The notes: a model not told the origin generated them from the sequence alone. A DNA stretch of 36,185 bases from a bacterium (GCA_030539495.1 JAUNRX010000022.1:1-36185); one strand, 5' to 3'; positions 8,478 to 18,401 are shown, counted from the first letter of the stretch. Made by a program: numbers and translations.

Positions 8478-9212
8478 ATGGAATTATTATTACCAGACGA
8501 GAGATTGGATGAACTACAACGTAATAACTATAAAATCATCCAAAATCCAAAGAAATTCTGCTTTGGAATGGATGCAGTATTATTATCTGGCTTTGCTGAA
8601 GTAAAAGAAGGCGAGACTGCACTTGATCTTGGCACAGGCACAGGGATTATTCCAATCCTTCTTGAAGGAAGATATAATGGAAAACATTATACCGGACTTG
8701 AAATTCAGGAAGAAAGTGCTGATATGGCAAGACGTAGTGTTCGCTACAATAATTTAACAGAAAAAATAGATATTGTTACTGGAGATATAAAGGAAGCCTC
8801 TAAACTTTTCAAAGCGGCTTCCTTTGATGTTGTTACAACCAATCCACCATATATGACAAATAGCCACGGGTTAGTAAACCCAGATATGCCGAAGGCAATC
8901 GCAAGACATGAGTTATTATGTTCTTTAGAAGATGTTGTAAGAGAAGGCGCTAAGGTGTTACGACCAGGCGGAAGATTCTATATGGTACACCGACCAACCC
9001 GTTTGGTTGAAATTATCAATATGTTAACAAAATATAAGCTTGAGCCTAAGAGATTAAAGATGGTTCATCCTTATGTCGATAAAGAAGCAAATATGGTATT
9101 GATAGAAGCAGTCAGAGGCGGAAAGTCTATGATCAAGGTAGAGCGTCCTTTGATTGTTTATAAAGATGTAAAGGTTTACACAGATGAGATTTATGATATC
9201 TACGGATATTAA
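8478..9212 (+). CDS. trmN6: tRNA1(Val) (adenine37-N6)-methyltransferase-like protein (TrmN6/YabB)
   Basis: This is a class I SAM-dependent methyltransferase of 244 residues. It carries DLGTGTGIIP (50-59, SAM-binding glycine loop), the acidic GLEIQ strand end and NPPY (122-125), the signature of N6-adenine methylation, preceded by FDVVTT. The N-terminal pattern (QNPKKFCFGMDAVLL) is typical of the YabB/TrmN6 family, which methylates A37 of tRNA-Val in E. coli. The Firmicute YabB target is inferred by homology. AAAAGGAG precedes ATG 8478. It lies between ricT and rsmI as in B. subtilis. The GIY-YIG gene yazA, which sits between yabB and yabC there, is missing: the gap to rsmI is only 13 nt. Confidence 0.9.
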   Translation: MELLLPDERLDELQRNNYKIIQNPKKFCFGMDAVLLSGFAEVKEGETALDLGTGTGIIPILLEGRYNGKHYTGLEIQEESADMARRSVRYNNLTEKIDIVTGDIKEASKLFKAASFDVVTTNPPYMTNSHGLVNPDMPKAIARHELLCSLEDVVREGAKVLRPGGRFYMVHRPTRLVEIINMLTKYKLEPKRLKMVHPYVDKEANMVLIEAVRGGKSMIKVERPLIVYKDVKVYTDEIYDIYGY

Positions 9213-9225
9213 ACTGGAGGTTTAA

Positions 9226-10065
9226 ATGGCAGGAAAATTATATTTATGTGCAACTCCGATTGGAAATTTAGAGGATATCACATATCGTGTGCTTCGTACA
9301 TTAAATGAAGTTGATTTAATTGCAGCAGAGGATACAAGACATTCCATTAAGTTACTCAATCATTTTGATATTAAGACACCAATGACTAGCTATCATGAGT
9401 TCAATAAGATTGAGAAGGCAAAATATTTAGTACAAGAGATGTTAGATGGAAAAAACATCGCATGCATTACTGATGCAGGAACTCCAGGTATTTCAGATCC
9501 AGGAGAGGAACTTGTTAAGTTTGCCTATGAAGCTGGAATCGAAGTAACTTCACTTCCAGGTCCGGTTGCCTGTGTAACAGCTCTTACACTTTCAGGACTT
9601 AGTACAAGAAGATTCTGTTTTGAGGCATTCTTACCTACGGATAAGAAGGAAAAGAGAGCGGTCTTAGAAGAGCTTAAGACAGAGACTAGAACTACAATTA
9701 TCTATGAGGCACCACACCGTCTATTAAAGACGTTACGCGAGCTTCTTGATACCTTAGGCAATCGTAAGATTACAATCTGTAGAGAGCTTACGAAAAAGCA
9801 TGAGACAGCATTCTTAACTACAATCGAAGATGCCATTGCATATTATACAGAGCAGGATCCTAGAGGCGAATGTGTAATTGTTATGGAAGGCGTGAATCGA
9901 GAAACACTTGTGGAAGAAGAACGAAGCAAGTGGGATGAGCTATCCTTAGAAGAACATGTAGAGTATTACGTGGGACAGGGACAGTCTAAGAAGGATGCAA
10001 TGAAGCTAGTTGCAAAAGATCGTGGATTATCCAAACGAGATGTCTATCAGGAATTAATTAAATAG
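9226..10065 (+). CDS. rsmI: 16S rRNA (cytidine1402-2'-O)-methyltransferase
   Basis: RsmI methylates the 2'-O of C1402 in the decoding centre of 16S rRNA. The 279-residue protein is a tetrapyrrole-methylase fold enzyme. It opens with GKLYLCATPIGNLEDITYR and contains IAAEDTRHSIKLLNHF, CITDAGTPGISDPGEELV, SLPGPVACVTALTLSG and EAPHRLLKTL, all family signatures. GGAGG about 7 nt before ATG 9226 supports the start. It is the last gene of the run and is closed by a strong terminator starting 8 nt downstream of the stop. Confidence 0.96.
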   Translation: MAGKLYLCATPIGNLEDITYRVLRTLNEVDLIAAEDTRHSIKLLNHFDIKTPMTSYHEFNKIEKAKYLVQEMLDGKNIACITDAGTPGISDPGEELVKFAYEAGIEVTSLPGPVACVTALTLSGLSTRRFCFEAFLPTDKKEKRAVLEELKTETRTTIIYEAPHRLLKTLRELLDTLGNRKITICRELTKKHETAFLTTIEDAIAYYTEQDPRGECVIVMEGVNRETLVEEERSKWDELSLEEHVEYYVGQGQSKKDAMKLVAKDRGLSKRDVYQELIK

Positions 10066-10073
10066 AGTGCGTC

Positions 10074-10122
10074 AAAAAAAGAAGCTATGACAGTCGAGGG
10101 GGACTTTCATAGCTTCTTTTTT
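10074..10122. terminator. Bidirectional intrinsic terminator between rsmI and the abrB-like gene
   Basis: A perfect 10-bp stem, GAAGCTATGA (10081-10090) with TCATAGCTTC (10107-10116), is flanked by seven A on the left and six T on the right. It can stop transcripts from both sides: rsmI on the plus strand and the convergent abrB-like gene on the minus strand. Confidence 0.92.
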
Positions 10123-10216
10123 ATTGTCCAACAGTAACCGAAATGTATATGTACTACTGCTAGAATAGATGATCAGCATCGCTAATCAATATGTGTTTAA
10201 GAAATTGAATTACTGA

Positions 10217-10474
10217 TTATTCAATGATACCAGCTAATTTAGCTAATTGAACAATACTTTCTTTGGATACTTTTTTACCACAGTAATCAAATAAGTCGTT
10301 CTTTTCACCATTGAAGACATCAGTTGGTTCATATTTTTGTAATACGATTCTATCTTCATCAACAAAGATTTCAAGTGGATCTCTTTCGCTTACTCCTAAA
10401 GTTCTTCTTAATTCGATAGGAAGTGTGATACGTCCTAATTCATCGAGTTTTCTAACAATACCAGTACTTTTCAT
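10217..10474 (-). CDS. AbrB/SpoVT-family transition-state regulator
   Basis: The 85-residue protein starts with MKSTGIVRKLDELGRITLP, the swapped-hairpin AbrB DNA-binding domain (about residues 1-50), with the conserved arginines of R8, R15 and R23-R24. The C-terminal 35 residues, with VFNGEKNDLFDYCGKKVSKE, resemble the short multimerisation part of AbrB and Abh. In B. subtilis AbrB represses stationary-phase and sporulation genes during growth. A similar role is likely here but not shown. The complement of 10482-10488 reads AAAGGAG, 7 nt before ATG. It lies at the abrB position of the conserved yabC-abrB-metS order. Whether it is AbrB or Abh cannot be told. Confidence 0.92.
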   Translation of the reverse strand: MKSTGIVRKLDELGRITLPIELRRTLGVSERDPLEIFVDEDRIVLQKYEPTDVFNGEKNDLFDYCGKKVSKESIVQLAKLAGIIE

Positions 10475-11120
10475 AATTCTACTCCTTTGAATATATTAAA
10501 CAAGTATGTAATACTTGGTGATATTTATAAAAATAACACTTACTCCAAATAAAGTAAATGCAAAATATTAATCTAATATAGCACAATTTTAAGATGGCTT
10601 TTTGGAGGAATAAGAAAAATGTAATGTGTAAAATAATGTATATCCCTATCGATTTAGTTAATTATTACCAAAAACTAGCGATTTTATAGCGAAAATAGCA
10701 CATATTTGTATTAAAAGACAACATTAACTAAAGAAAAAAGAAATAATTGGAAGAAAGAATAGTAAAATATTTTTACAATTCTATAGCCTTACTGGAAAGA
10801 AAATTAGGAGTTGCTGGATATTATTTATGATACCACTTACAGAAAAAAGCGTTATATTTCATTAATCTAGTATTAAAACACCTTAAAAATGAGTGTAAGG
10901 AAATGAAAGTAAATTGCTAGTAAATAGTTTGAATTATATCGTAAAGTTTTTGATTGTCAGTAAATGTATAAAATTAGTAAAATATTTTCTTCTAAATCTA
11001 TAAATTGTTTATAATCTGTTAAAAATAAATCAAATTCATAAAATTGTGCTACTTGGACATAGTTTTTTCTTCACAGCATATAGTTAAATGAAGACGAGCT
11101 AAAGGAGGTCAAGTCTTAAG
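10475..11120. other. Long AT-rich intergenic region between the abrB-like gene and spmA
   Basis: This 646-nt region between divergent genes contains no credible ORF, RNA gene or strong hairpin. It is clearly more AT-rich than the neighbouring genes. The right end carries the spmA ribosome site AAAGGAGG (11101-11108) and a possible SigE promoter. The abrB-like gene must have its promoter in the left 100-150 nt, but I see no convincing TTGACA/TATAAT pair. AbrB-type proteins bind AT-rich, poorly conserved DNA, so autoregulation here is plausible but unproven. Confidence 0.6.
11056..11086 (+). promoter_or_regulatory. Candidate SigE-type promoter for spmAB
   Basis: GACATAGT (11056-11063) and CATATAGTTA (11077-11086) resemble the sporulation SigE elements (-35 with ATA, about 15-16 nt spacing, -10 CATAcanT). 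In B. subtilis spmA and spmB belong to the SigE regulon, which is why I looked here. Match quality is moderate. Confidence 0.35.
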
Positions 11121-11705
11121 ATGCTCAATTATTTATGGGCCTTTATGATTCTTGGCGGTATTATATATGGGACTCTTACAGGTAATATTGCTTCTGTTAC
11201 AACGGTAACATTGGATTCTTCAAAAGAGGCAGTTACCTTATGTATTACAATGTTAGGCATTATGTCGCTATGGACAGGATTGATGCAGGTGGCAAAGGCA
11301 GTTGGAATTATTGATCGGTTAACCAAGCTTTTGAGACCGGTACTAAAGTTATTATTTCCGGATATTCCAAAGGGACATGTTGTAAATGAATATATTGCAT
11401 CCAATATGATTGCCAACTTACTTGGGTTAGGATGGGCAGCAACACCAATGGGATTAAAGGCAATGGGAGAATTAAAGAAACTCAATCATGACAGTGATAT
11501 TGCGAGTTCAGATATGTGTACTTTTTTAATTATTAATATTTCTTCTTTACAGTTAATTCCAGTAAATATCATAGCTTATCGGACACAGTATCAATCCGTA
11601 AATCCTACCCAGATTCTAGGTGCAGCAATTGTGACTACGTGTTTTTCTACCATGGTTGGAGTAGTATTTTCCATTATTGCTAGAAAGGTATCGAGAAAGG
11701 GGTAG
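11121..11705 (+). CDS. spmA: Spore maturation protein A
   Basis: This 194-residue integral membrane protein has a nucleoside-recognition (Gate) domain. MLNYLWAFMILGGIIYGTLTG is the usual first membrane segment. It continues with the block LTKLLRPVLKLLFPDIPKGH, then EYIASNMIANLLGLGWAATP and GLKAMGELKKLN, all diagnostic for SpmA. SpmA and SpmB are needed for full dehydration of the spore core and heat resistance in B. subtilis and Clostridium perfringens. They act in the mother-cell-derived membranes. AAAGGAGG (11101-11108) precedes ATG 11121. spmB follows after 6 nt. dacB, the usual upstream partner in B. subtilis, is absent. Confidence 0.95.
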   Translation: MLNYLWAFMILGGIIYGTLTGNIASVTTVTLDSSKEAVTLCITMLGIMSLWTGLMQVAKAVGIIDRLTKLLRPVLKLLFPDIPKGHVVNEYIASNMIANLLGLGWAATPMGLKAMGELKKLNHDSDIASSDMCTFLIINISSLQLIPVNIIAYRTQYQSVNPTQILGAAIVTTCFSTMVGVVFSIIARKVSRKG

Positions 11706-11711
11706 GACAAC

Positions 11712-12236
11712 ATGAAGTTTTTACTATATGTTTCAGACTATATGATTCCGTTTGTGTTCTTTATCGTAATCGGATATGGCATCCTTTGTAAGGCACCTGT
11801 CTATGATGAATTCGTTAAAGGCGCCAAGGACGGCCTAAAAGTAGTTATTGGTATTCTTCCTACATTAATCGGATTAATGGTGGCAATTGGGGTATTACGT
11901 GCTTCAGGAGTACTAGATGCATTGTCGGTAGCCATTGAGCCTTTTGTTGCAAAGCTTATGTTTCCAGCCCAGCTAGTACCATTGGTAATTATAAAGATGT
12001 TTTCTTCCTCTGCAGCTACGTCACTGCTATTAGATATTTTTAAGCAATATGGTCCAGACAGCTATTATGGAATGTTAGCATCCATTATTATGAGCTGTAC
12101 GGAGACAATCTTTTATACGATGTCAGTGTACTTTATGGTGGCAGGCGTTAAGAAAACAAGGTACACACTAGCCGGTGCACTGGTTGCTACCTTTGCCGGC
12201 GTAGTTGCAAGCGTGTTTATTATGAGATTTATTTAG
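11712..12236 (+). CDS. spmB: Spore maturation protein B
   Basis: This is a 174-residue membrane protein with the SpmB pattern: a first hydrophobic helix ending in GYGILCKAPVYDEFVKGAK, then GILPTLIGLMVAIGVLRASG, LMFPAQLVPLVIIKMFSSSA, and IIMSCTETIFYTMSVYF. It is the second half of the two-part Gate-domain system with SpmA, and translation is probably coupled (6-nt gap, AAAGGGG near 11696). The trp promoter starts 25 nt after its stop codon and no clear terminator lies between, so some read-through into the trp leader is possible. Confidence 0.94.
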   Translation: MKFLLYVSDYMIPFVFFIVIGYGILCKAPVYDEFVKGAKDGLKVVIGILPTLIGLMVAIGVLRASGVLDALSVAIEPFVAKLMFPAQLVPLVIIKMFSSSAATSLLLDIFKQYGPDSYYGMLASIIMSCTETIFYTMSVYFMVAGVKKTRYTLAGALVATFAGVVASVFIMRFI

Positions 12237-12261
12237 TTTATTAAGCGTTTACATAATCTGG

Positions 12262-12290
12262 TTGACAAAACAGAAATGGAAGAATATACT
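12262..12290 (+). promoter_or_regulatory. SigA promoter of the trp operon
   Basis: TTGACA (12262-12267), a 17-nt spacer and TATACT (12285-12290) form a near-consensus vegetative promoter. Transcription should start around 12297, at the 5' end of the T-box leader. Confidence 0.88.
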
Positions 12291-12296
12291 AAATAA

Positions 12297-12582
12297 AAAT
12301 GAAAAATCATAAAACCTATGACCGAGATGAGTACAGTAGGAAATGTTTTAAAGAGAGCCGCGAATGGTGAGATGCGGTAAACAGGAACTTCTAGAATGGC
12401 CTCGGGAGGGCAGCTTGAAAGAACCTATGGTTTGAGTAGACGCTGACGGGATCCTTGTCCGTTATCAAAGAGGTGCATATGATTGTATGTAACTGAGTGG
12501 ATGCATTTGCATCAATTTGGGTGGTACCGCAGAAGTTTATAGCTTTTGTCCCTTTATTTATAAGGGACAGAGGCTTTTTTTT
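12297..12582 (+). promoter_or_regulatory. T-box leader, tryptophan specifier, controlling trpEGDCFBA
   Basis: The leader has the order expected of a T-box riboswitch. AGAGAG with a GGTGAGA-type element (12352-12372) opens stem I. The specifier loop reads GAA-TGG with TGG at 12397-12399, a tryptophan codon. The conserved T-box GGGTGGTACCGCAG is at 12519-12532. The terminator is a 13-bp stem (12542-12554 with 12562-12574) followed by eight T. Uncharged tRNA-Trp would pair with the specifier and the T-box bulge, favouring the antiterminator and turning the operon on. The gene set downstream agrees with the specifier. No leader peptide is present. Confidence 0.95.
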
Positions 12583-12676
12583 ATGCCTTTTTTCCTTAAA
12601 AGGTTCGCATAGAAAGACCCAACTAAAGCTCACACTACGTACTTTCGCCAATTAAAAGGAAAAGGAGAGAGCTACG

Positions 12677-14137
12677 ATGAAATTACTAAGTTATGAACAG
12701 GTAAATGCATTTGGAAAGGAATATTCATTTGTTCCAATAGGAAATGAAATCTATTGTGATACGATTACACCGATTTCATTGATGAGGCGTCTGGCAGAGA
12801 ATGCAAGCAATTATTTTTTGCTGGAAAGTGTGGTAAATGGTAAGAGTATTGGAAGGTATTCATTTTTAGGATATGATCCCAAAATGCATATTTATTGCAA
12901 AGGGAAACAGGTATTTTGTTCTGAAAAAAGTGAAAGCAGGAAATTGGAGGGAGAGCCAATTCAAGTAATGAAGCAGTTATTAAAGGAGTATAAGGCACCT
13001 AAGATGGAGGAAGCTCCCACCTTTACCGGCGGATTTGTAGGATATTGCTCCTATGAGATGATCTCTCTGACAGAACCTAAGTTAGTAATTAAGGAAAGTG
13101 AGTTTCCAGAGTTTGATTTCATGTTTTATGACAGAGTGATTGCATTTGATCATTTAAAGCAAAAAGTGTGTATTATTGCAAATGTTGAGAGAAAGTATGG
13201 GAGAAAAGGATATGAGGCAGCAGTACAGGAAATTGAAAAGATGACACAGACCTTATATGACCAGATGCCAATCAAAAAATGTATGGCGCAGGAGAAAGTA
13301 GAGTTTTCTTGTAATATGACAAAAGAACAGTTCTGCACCATGGTTCACAATGTGAAGCAGCATATTGTAGAGGGGGATGTGTTTCAGACCGTAGTATCAA
13401 GGCGATTTGAGGCTTCTTATAAAAGCAGTTTGATAAATACGTATCGTGTTATGAGAACTATCAATCCATCACCTTATATGTACTATTTAAAAGCAGAGGA
13501 CATAGAGATTGCCGGCGTCAGTCCAGAAACTTTAGTAAAGCTAATCAATGGAAAGCTAACCACATTTCCAGTAGCAGGAACGAGAAAGAGAGGAAATACG
13601 AAACAAGAGGATCAAAAGCTTGAAATGGAATTGCTTCAAGATCCAAAGGAATTGGCAGAACACAATATGTTAGTCGATCTTGCCAGAAATGATATTGGCC
13701 GGTTAAGTAAACTTGGAACTGTACAAGTGGAAGAATATATGCAAGTACATCGTTTTTCTAAAGTAATGCATATTGCCTCAGAGGTAACAGGAGTGTTGCA
13801 GGAAGATAAAGATGCCATTGATACCATTACTACCATGCTTCCAGCAGGAACATTATCAGGAGCGCCTAAGTTTCGGGCTTGTGAAATTATCGATCAGCAG
13901 GAGCAGGATGGAAGAGGAGTCTATGCGGGAGCAATCGGTTATATTGATATGTCTGGGAATGCAGATGTCTGTATTGGAATTCGGACAGCAATAAAGAAGA
14001 AGGATAAGGTATATGTTCAGGCAGGGGCAGGAATTGTTGCAGACAGTGATCCTGAGGAGGAGTATGAGGAATCTTACAATAAGGCGAAAGCAGTATTAGA
14101 GGCAATCCAAAGGGCAAGTGAGGTGAATGGTCTATGA
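12677..14137 (+). CDS. trpE: Anthranilate synthase component I
   Basis: TrpE combines chorismate with ammonia delivered by TrpG to make anthranilate, the first committed step to tryptophan. The 486-residue protein contains LLES (48-51, part of the feedback tryptophan site), then FTGGFVGYCSYE, the chorismate-binding block with FPVAGTRKRG, LVDLARNDIGR, HIASEVTG, TMLPAGTLSGAPK, DGRGVYAGAIGYID and VQAGAGIVADSDPEEEYEE. It is full length. GGAGAG before ATG 12677 supports the start. It heads the operon after the T-box and its stop overlaps trpG by 4 nt (ATGA). Codons are richer in AAG, GAG and AGG than in metG or ppaC, as in the rest of the operon. Confidence 0.97.
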   Translation: MKLLSYEQVNAFGKEYSFVPIGNEIYCDTITPISLMRRLAENASNYFLLESVVNGKSIGRYSFLGYDPKMHIYCKGKQVFCSEKSESRKLEGEPIQVMKQLLKEYKAPKMEEAPTFTGGFVGYCSYEMISLTEPKLVIKESEFPEFDFMFYDRVIAFDHLKQKVCIIANVERKYGRKGYEAAVQEIEKMTQTLYDQMPIKKCMAQEKVEFSCNMTKEQFCTMVHNVKQHIVEGDVFQTVVSRRFEASYKSSLINTYRVMRTINPSPYMYYLKAEDIEIAGVSPETLVKLINGKLTTFPVAGTRKRGNTKQEDQKLEMELLQDPKELAEHNMLVDLARNDIGRLSKLGTVQVEEYMQVHRFSKVMHIASEVTGVLQEDKDAIDTITTMLPAGTLSGAPKFRACEIIDQQEQDGRGVYAGAIGYIDMSGNADVCIGIRTAIKKKDKVYVQAGAGIVADSDPEEEYEESYNKAKAVLEAIQRASEVNGL

Positions 14138-14733
14138 TCTTAATTATCGATAACTATGATAGCTTTTCTTATAATTTAGTCCAGGTAATCGGAACTGTTA
14201 TAAAGAAGCGAAACGTTGAAGAAACCATAAAGGATGTTTTCATAAAGGTAGTTCGAAATGATGAAATTACGATTGAGGAAATAAAGAAACTACATCCTTC
14301 TCATATTATTTTATCACCGGGACCTGGAAGGCCAAAGGATGCAGGAATTTGTGAAACACTGATAAAAGAATTGTATATGGAGTATAAGATCCTCGGTGTA
14401 TGTCTGGGACATCAGGCTATTTGTGAGACATTTGGTGCCACAATCTCCTATGCAAAACAATTGATGCATGGAAAACAGAGCCAGGTGTCATTATCAAAAG
14501 ATTGTAAATTATTTGAGGGACTGGATAAAAATCAGATCGTGGCAAGGTATCATTCCTTAATTGCCACAGAGGAGTCGATTCCAACTACTCTTCAGATCAT
14601 TGCCATGGATGAGAGAAAGCAGGTAATGGGAGTCAGATACAAAGGTTATGATGTATATGGATTACAGTTTCATCCGGAATCGGTATTAACGCCAAATGGA
14701 GCTAAGATGATTGAAAACTTTTTATATTTATAG
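14134..14733 (+). CDS. trpG: Anthranilate synthase component II (glutamine amidotransferase)
   Basis: TrpG releases ammonia from glutamine for TrpE. The 199-residue class I amidotransferase has [12 protein letters not shown] at the start, [22 protein letters not shown] with the nucleophile C90, and FHPESVLTP with the catalytic His-Glu pair. It is not fused to TrpD. The start codon overlaps the trpE stop (ATGA at 14134-14137), which suggests translational coupling and equal amounts of the two subunits. An insertion around residues 24-36 makes the N-terminal region slightly longer than typical. It could also serve para-aminobenzoate synthesis if no pabA exists, but this cannot be judged here. 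Confidence 0.96.
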   Translation: MILIIDNYDSFSYNLVQVIGTVIKKRNVEETIKDVFIKVVRNDEITIEEIKKLHPSHIILSPGPGRPKDAGICETLIKELYMEYKILGVCLGHQAICETFGATISYAKQLMHGKQSQVSLSKDCKLFEGLDKNQIVARYHSLIATEESIPTTLQIIAMDERKQVMGVRYKGYDVYGLQFHPESVLTPNGAKMIENFLYL

Positions 14734-14747
14734 GGGGAGGAAAAAGA

Positions 14748-15773
14748 ATGATTAAGGAAGCAATTAAAGAGGTTGTTGAGGGAAAGGATTTATCAAGGGA
14801 AGTAGCAGAGCAGGTAATGGATGAAATTATGAGTGGAACAGCATCACAGGTGCATATAGGGGCCTATCTTACGGCTCTTCGTATAAAGGGTGAGACAATT
14901 GATGAAATTACGGGAAGCACTGCTGGTATGAGAAAGCATTGCAAGCGCTTACTTCACAATCAGGAAGTTCTTGAGATTGTAGGGACTGGTGGAGATGAGG
15001 CAAATACATTTAACATTTCGACCACGGCATCCATTGTGGTATCCAGTGCAGGAATTCCAGTTGCAAAGCATGGCAACCGTGGAGTATCCAGTAAATCGGG
15101 GGCAGCAGACGTATTAGAGGCATTAGGGGTAAAGATTGATTTAGAGCCTGAACAGAGCACAAAGATTTTAAATGAGATCAATCTATGTTTTATGTTTGCG
15201 CAGAAATATCATTCTGCCATGCGTTTTGTTGCACCAGTGCGAAAAGAGCTTGGGATAAGAACTATTTTTAATATATTAGGCCCTCTTGGAAATCCAGCAG
15301 GAGCAAACAGGCAGCTTCTTGGAGTATATGAAGAGGCATTGGTAGAACCGTTAGCAAATGTATTGGTACAGCTTGGCGTAACGAGAGGAATGGTGGTATA
15401 CGGACAGGATAAATTAGATGAAATCAGTTTAAGTGCTCCTACAACGGTTTGTGAAATTCGAGATGGAGTTGTCACATCCTATATAATAAAGCCAGAACAA
15501 GTAGGTCTTTCCAGCTGTAAGAAGGAGGATTTGGTAGGAGGAACGCCAGAAGAAAATGCACAAATTACAAGAGATATCTTAAATGGAGTAAAGGGACCAA
15601 AACGGGATGCAGTTCTTTTAAATGCAGGTGCCTGTATCTATATGAATGAGGATGGGATTACTTTGGAAGAGGGAGTTTTAAGGGCAGCAGAGTTAATTGA
15701 CAGTAAAAAGGCACTTACTCAATTAGAACGATTTATTAAGTTATCCAATGAGATTTGTACTGCATGTGAATAG
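14748..15773 (+). CDS. trpD: Anthranilate phosphoribosyltransferase
   Basis: TrpD attaches phosphoribose from PRPP to anthranilate. The 341-residue protein has the family blocks [34 protein letters not shown] (PRPP site), [40 protein letters not shown] (anthranilate and PRPP contacts), GPLGNPAG and [10 protein letters not shown]. It is a normal stand-alone length. AGGGGGAGG precedes ATG 14748, and trpC starts 11 nt downstream of the stop. Confidence 0.97.
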   Translation: MIKEAIKEVVEGKDLSREVAEQVMDEIMSGTASQVHIGAYLTALRIKGETIDEITGSTAGMRKHCKRLLHNQEVLEIVGTGGDEANTFNISTTASIVVSSAGIPVAKHGNRGVSSKSGAADVLEALGVKIDLEPEQSTKILNEINLCFMFAQKYHSAMRFVAPVRKELGIRTIFNILGPLGNPAGANRQLLGVYEEALVEPLANVLVQLGVTRGMVVYGQDKLDEISLSAPTTVCEIRDGVVTSYIIKPEQVGLSSCKKEDLVGGTPEENAQITRDILNGVKGPKRDAVLLNAGACIYMNEDGITLEEGVLRAAELIDSKKALTQLERFIKLSNEICTACE

Positions 15774-15784
15774 GAGGAGGGCTT

Positions 15785-16576
15785 ATGATCCTAGATGATA
15801 TTGTAGAAGCAACCAGAGAAAGAGTAGAGAAGTTAAAACAAAAGGAGCCTTTGAAGAGCATAAAGGATAGGGCATTGGAGATTGCAAGTAAAGAGAACGA
15901 ACCGGAGACTACGTTTTATTCTCAGTTACAAAGTCCCGGAATTCATTTTATATGTGAGGTTAAGAAAGCATCACCTTCGAAAGGGATAATTGCTTCTGAG
16001 TTTGACTATATAAAGATTGCAAAAGAGTATGAAGAGATTGGAGCCGCCTGTATTTCTGTGCTGACAGAGCCATCATTTTTTCAAGGAGATAATGAGTATC
16101 TTACAAGGATTAAACAAACGGTATCCATTCCTGTACTTCGAAAGGACTTTATCATAGATGAGTATCAGATTTATGAGGCAAAGACTTTGCATGCAGACTG
16201 CATCCTATTGATTGCAGCCATACTAGATAAGCAGCAGTTAAAGGAATACATTGAGATTAGTCATGGATTACATATGAATGCATTAGTAGAAGTACACGAT
16301 AGAGACGAACTTAAAAAGGCATTGGAGGCAGGAGCATCTATAATAGGGGTAAATAACCGTAATTTAAAGAATTTTACGGTGGATATTACAAGAGCTCTAA
16401 GCCTTAGAGAGAAAGTGCCAAAGGACATAGTTTTTATTGCAGAAAGTGGAGTAAAGACAGCGGAGGACGTACTGTTACTCAAGGAAAACAGAGTAAATGG
16501 GGTATTAATTGGTGAAACATTTATGAAAAGCAATGACAAGGGTAAGACAATGTGTGAACTTACCAAATTGCTTTAG
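15785..16576 (+). CDS. trpC: Indole-3-glycerol phosphate synthase
   Basis: TrpC closes the ring of carboxyphenylaminodeoxyribulose phosphate to indole-3-glycerol phosphate. The 263-residue TIM-barrel protein shows FICEVKKASPSKG with the catalytic lysine, YEEIGAACISVLTEPSFFQG, VLRKDFIIDEYQIYEAK, DCILLIAAIL, LVEVHDRDEL, IGVNNRNLKNFTVD and FIAESGVKTAEDV. All the expected Lys and Glu catalytic positions are visible. It is a separate enzyme, not fused to TrpF as in E. coli. TAGGAGGAGGG precedes ATG 15785. Confidence 0.97.
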   Translation: MILDDIVEATRERVEKLKQKEPLKSIKDRALEIASKENEPETTFYSQLQSPGIHFICEVKKASPSKGIIASEFDYIKIAKEYEEIGAACISVLTEPSFFQGDNEYLTRIKQTVSIPVLRKDFIIDEYQIYEAKTLHADCILLIAAILDKQQLKEYIEISHGLHMNALVEVHDRDELKKALEAGASIIGVNNRNLKNFTVDITRALSLREKVPKDIVFIAESGVKTAEDVLLLKENRVNGVLIGETFMKSNDKGKTMCELTKLL

Positions 16577-16591
16577 GAGAGGTGATGCTAG

Positions 16592-17224
16592 ATGGTAAAA
16601 GTGAAAATCTGTGGATTGAGATCATTAGAAGATGTTTCCATCGTAAATCATAGCATGCCGGATTATGTCGGTTTCGTATTTGCAGGGAGTAAGCGAAAAA
16701 TCACCGATAAATGTGCAGAAGAATTGAGAGATGCATTAAATCCTGAAATATTATCGGTTGGTGTATTTGTAAATGATACGGTCAGCCATATTGCCTCTCT
16801 TTGTAGAAATCATGTGATCGACTTGGTGCAGCTTCACGGAGAGGAAACAGAGGAGTATATCAAGATGCTGAAAAATCAGGTATCGGTTCCTATTATCAAA
16901 GCAATTCGTTTGCAATCCAAAGAGCAAGGAAGGATGCATTTAGTGAGTCAGGCAGATTACATTTTATTTGATAGCTATAAAGAGGAACGGGAATATGGAG
17001 GAACAGGCAAGCTATTAGATCAGACACTGTTGCCAATCTTAATCCGTCCTACTTTTCTTGCAGGCGGTATAAATGAGGGAAATGTAAAAGAGATAATTGA
17101 GACTCATCATCCTTTTTGTGTTGATGTAAGTAGCAGCGTGGAGACAGACGGAAAGAAAGACCCAAAAAAAATTGAGCGTATGATAAGGATTGTACGGAAA
17201 ATCGGAGGTAGTAAGTATGAGTAA
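16592..17224 (+). CDS. trpF: Phosphoribosylanthranilate isomerase
   Basis: TrpF carries out the Amadori rearrangement of phosphoribosylanthranilate. The 210-residue protein starts [13 protein letters not shown] with the catalytic cysteine. It also has [46 protein letters not shown] with the catalytic Asp, [10 protein letters not shown] and [28 protein letters not shown] (16575-16584) precedes ATG 16592. The gene overlaps trpB by 8 nt. The trpB ribosome site GGAGG (17204-17208) lies inside it. Confidence 0.96.
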   Translation: MVKVKICGLRSLEDVSIVNHSMPDYVGFVFAGSKRKITDKCAEELRDALNPEILSVGVFVNDTVSHIASLCRNHVIDLVQLHGEETEEYIKMLKNQVSVPIIKAIRLQSKEQGRMHLVSQADYILFDSYKEEREYGGTGKLLDQTLLPILIRPTFLAGGINEGNVKEIIETHHPFCVDVSSSVETDGKKDPKKIERMIRIVRKIGGSKYE

Positions 17225-18401
17225 AGGAAGATTTGGAGAATATGGAGGACAGTATATTCCAGAAACATTAATGAATGCAGTACTTGAGGTGGAAAAGGCA
17301 TATGAGACGTATAAGGATGACGAACAGTTTAATCAGGAGCTTACGGAATTGCTAAATAATTATGCAGGAAGGCCATCGTTATTATACTATGCAGAGAAGA
17401 TGACGAAACAGCTTGGTGGAGCGAAGATTTACCTAAAGCGAGAGGATTTGAATCATACAGGATCACATAAGATCAATAATGTATTGGGGCAGGTATTGCT
17501 TGCAAAACGTATGGGAAAGACAAGAGTCATTGCGGAAACTGGTGCAGGACAACATGGAGTTGCCACGGCCACGGCAGCAGCCCTTATGGATATGGAATGT
17601 GAGATTTTCATGGGAAAGGAAGATACAGACCGACAGGCGCTGAATGTATATCGAATGGAATTATTAGGAGCCAAGGTGCATGCAGTAACCAGTGGTACGA
17701 TGACTTTAAAGGATGCTGTAAATGAGACTATGAGAGAGTGGGCTAGAAGGGTTGACGATACCTTTTATGTATTAGGTTCTGTTATGGGACCACACCCATT
17801 TCCAACCATGGTTCGTGATTTTCAATCAATTATAAGCAAGGAAATCAAACAGCAGATTATTGAGAAGGAGGGAAAGCTTCCTGATGCAGTTATTGCTTGC
17901 GTAGGTGGCGGAAGCAATGCTATGGGAGCCTTTTATAATTTTATTGAAGAGGAAGGTGTAAGATTGATTGGCTGTGAAGCAGCAGGACTGGGCGTAGAGA
18001 CTGCTAGAAATGCAGCTACTATAGCAACAGGGACTACGGGGGTATTTCATGGTATGAAGTCAATTTTTTGCCAAGATCAATATGGTCAGATTGCTCCTGT
18101 GTATTCAATTTCAGCTGGACTTGATTATCCTGGAATTGGGCCAGAACATGCAAGGCTTTATGAAACAGGAAGAGCCACATACGTACCAATTACCGATGAT
18201 GAGGCTGTAGATGCCTTTGAGTATTTATCAAAGACAGAAGGCATTATTCCTGCAATTGAGAGTTCTCATGCAGTAGCATATGCCATGAAGTTAGCAGGAA
18301 CTATGGATAAGGATCAGATTATCGTAATAAATATCTCCGGACGCGGGGATAAGGATGTTGCAGCAATTGCAAGATATAGGGGGGTAAAAATTTATGACTA
18401 G
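17217..18401 (+). CDS. trpB: Tryptophan synthase beta chain
   Basis: TrpB condenses indole with serine to tryptophan using PLP. The frame is open from 17190, but ATG 17217 preceded by GGAGG (17204-17208) gives the normal N-terminus [19 protein letters not shown] and 394 residues. The Schiff-base lysine is K85 in HTGSHKINN. Other motifs are [27 protein letters not shown] (PLP phosphate loop), [17 protein letters not shown]-like [18 protein letters not shown] and [15 protein letters not shown]. It is the TrpB1 type that pairs with TrpA, whose gene overlaps it by 8 nt. Confidence 0.97.
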   Translation: MSKGRFGEYGGQYIPETLMNAVLEVEKAYETYKDDEQFNQELTELLNNYAGRPSLLYYAEKMTKQLGGAKIYLKREDLNHTGSHKINNVLGQVLLAKRMGKTRVIAETGAGQHGVATATAAALMDMECEIFMGKEDTDRQALNVYRMELLGAKVHAVTSGTMTLKDAVNETMREWARRVDDTFYVLGSVMGPHPFPTMVRDFQSIISKEIKQQIIEKEGKLPDAVIACVGGGSNAMGAFYNFIEEEGVRLIGCEAAGLGVETARNAATIATGTTGVFHGMKSIFCQDQYGQIAPVYSISAGLDYPGIGPEHARLYETGRATYVPITDDEAVDAFEYLSKTEGIIPAIESSHAVAYAMKLAGTMDKDQIIVINISGRGDKDVAAIARYRGVKIYD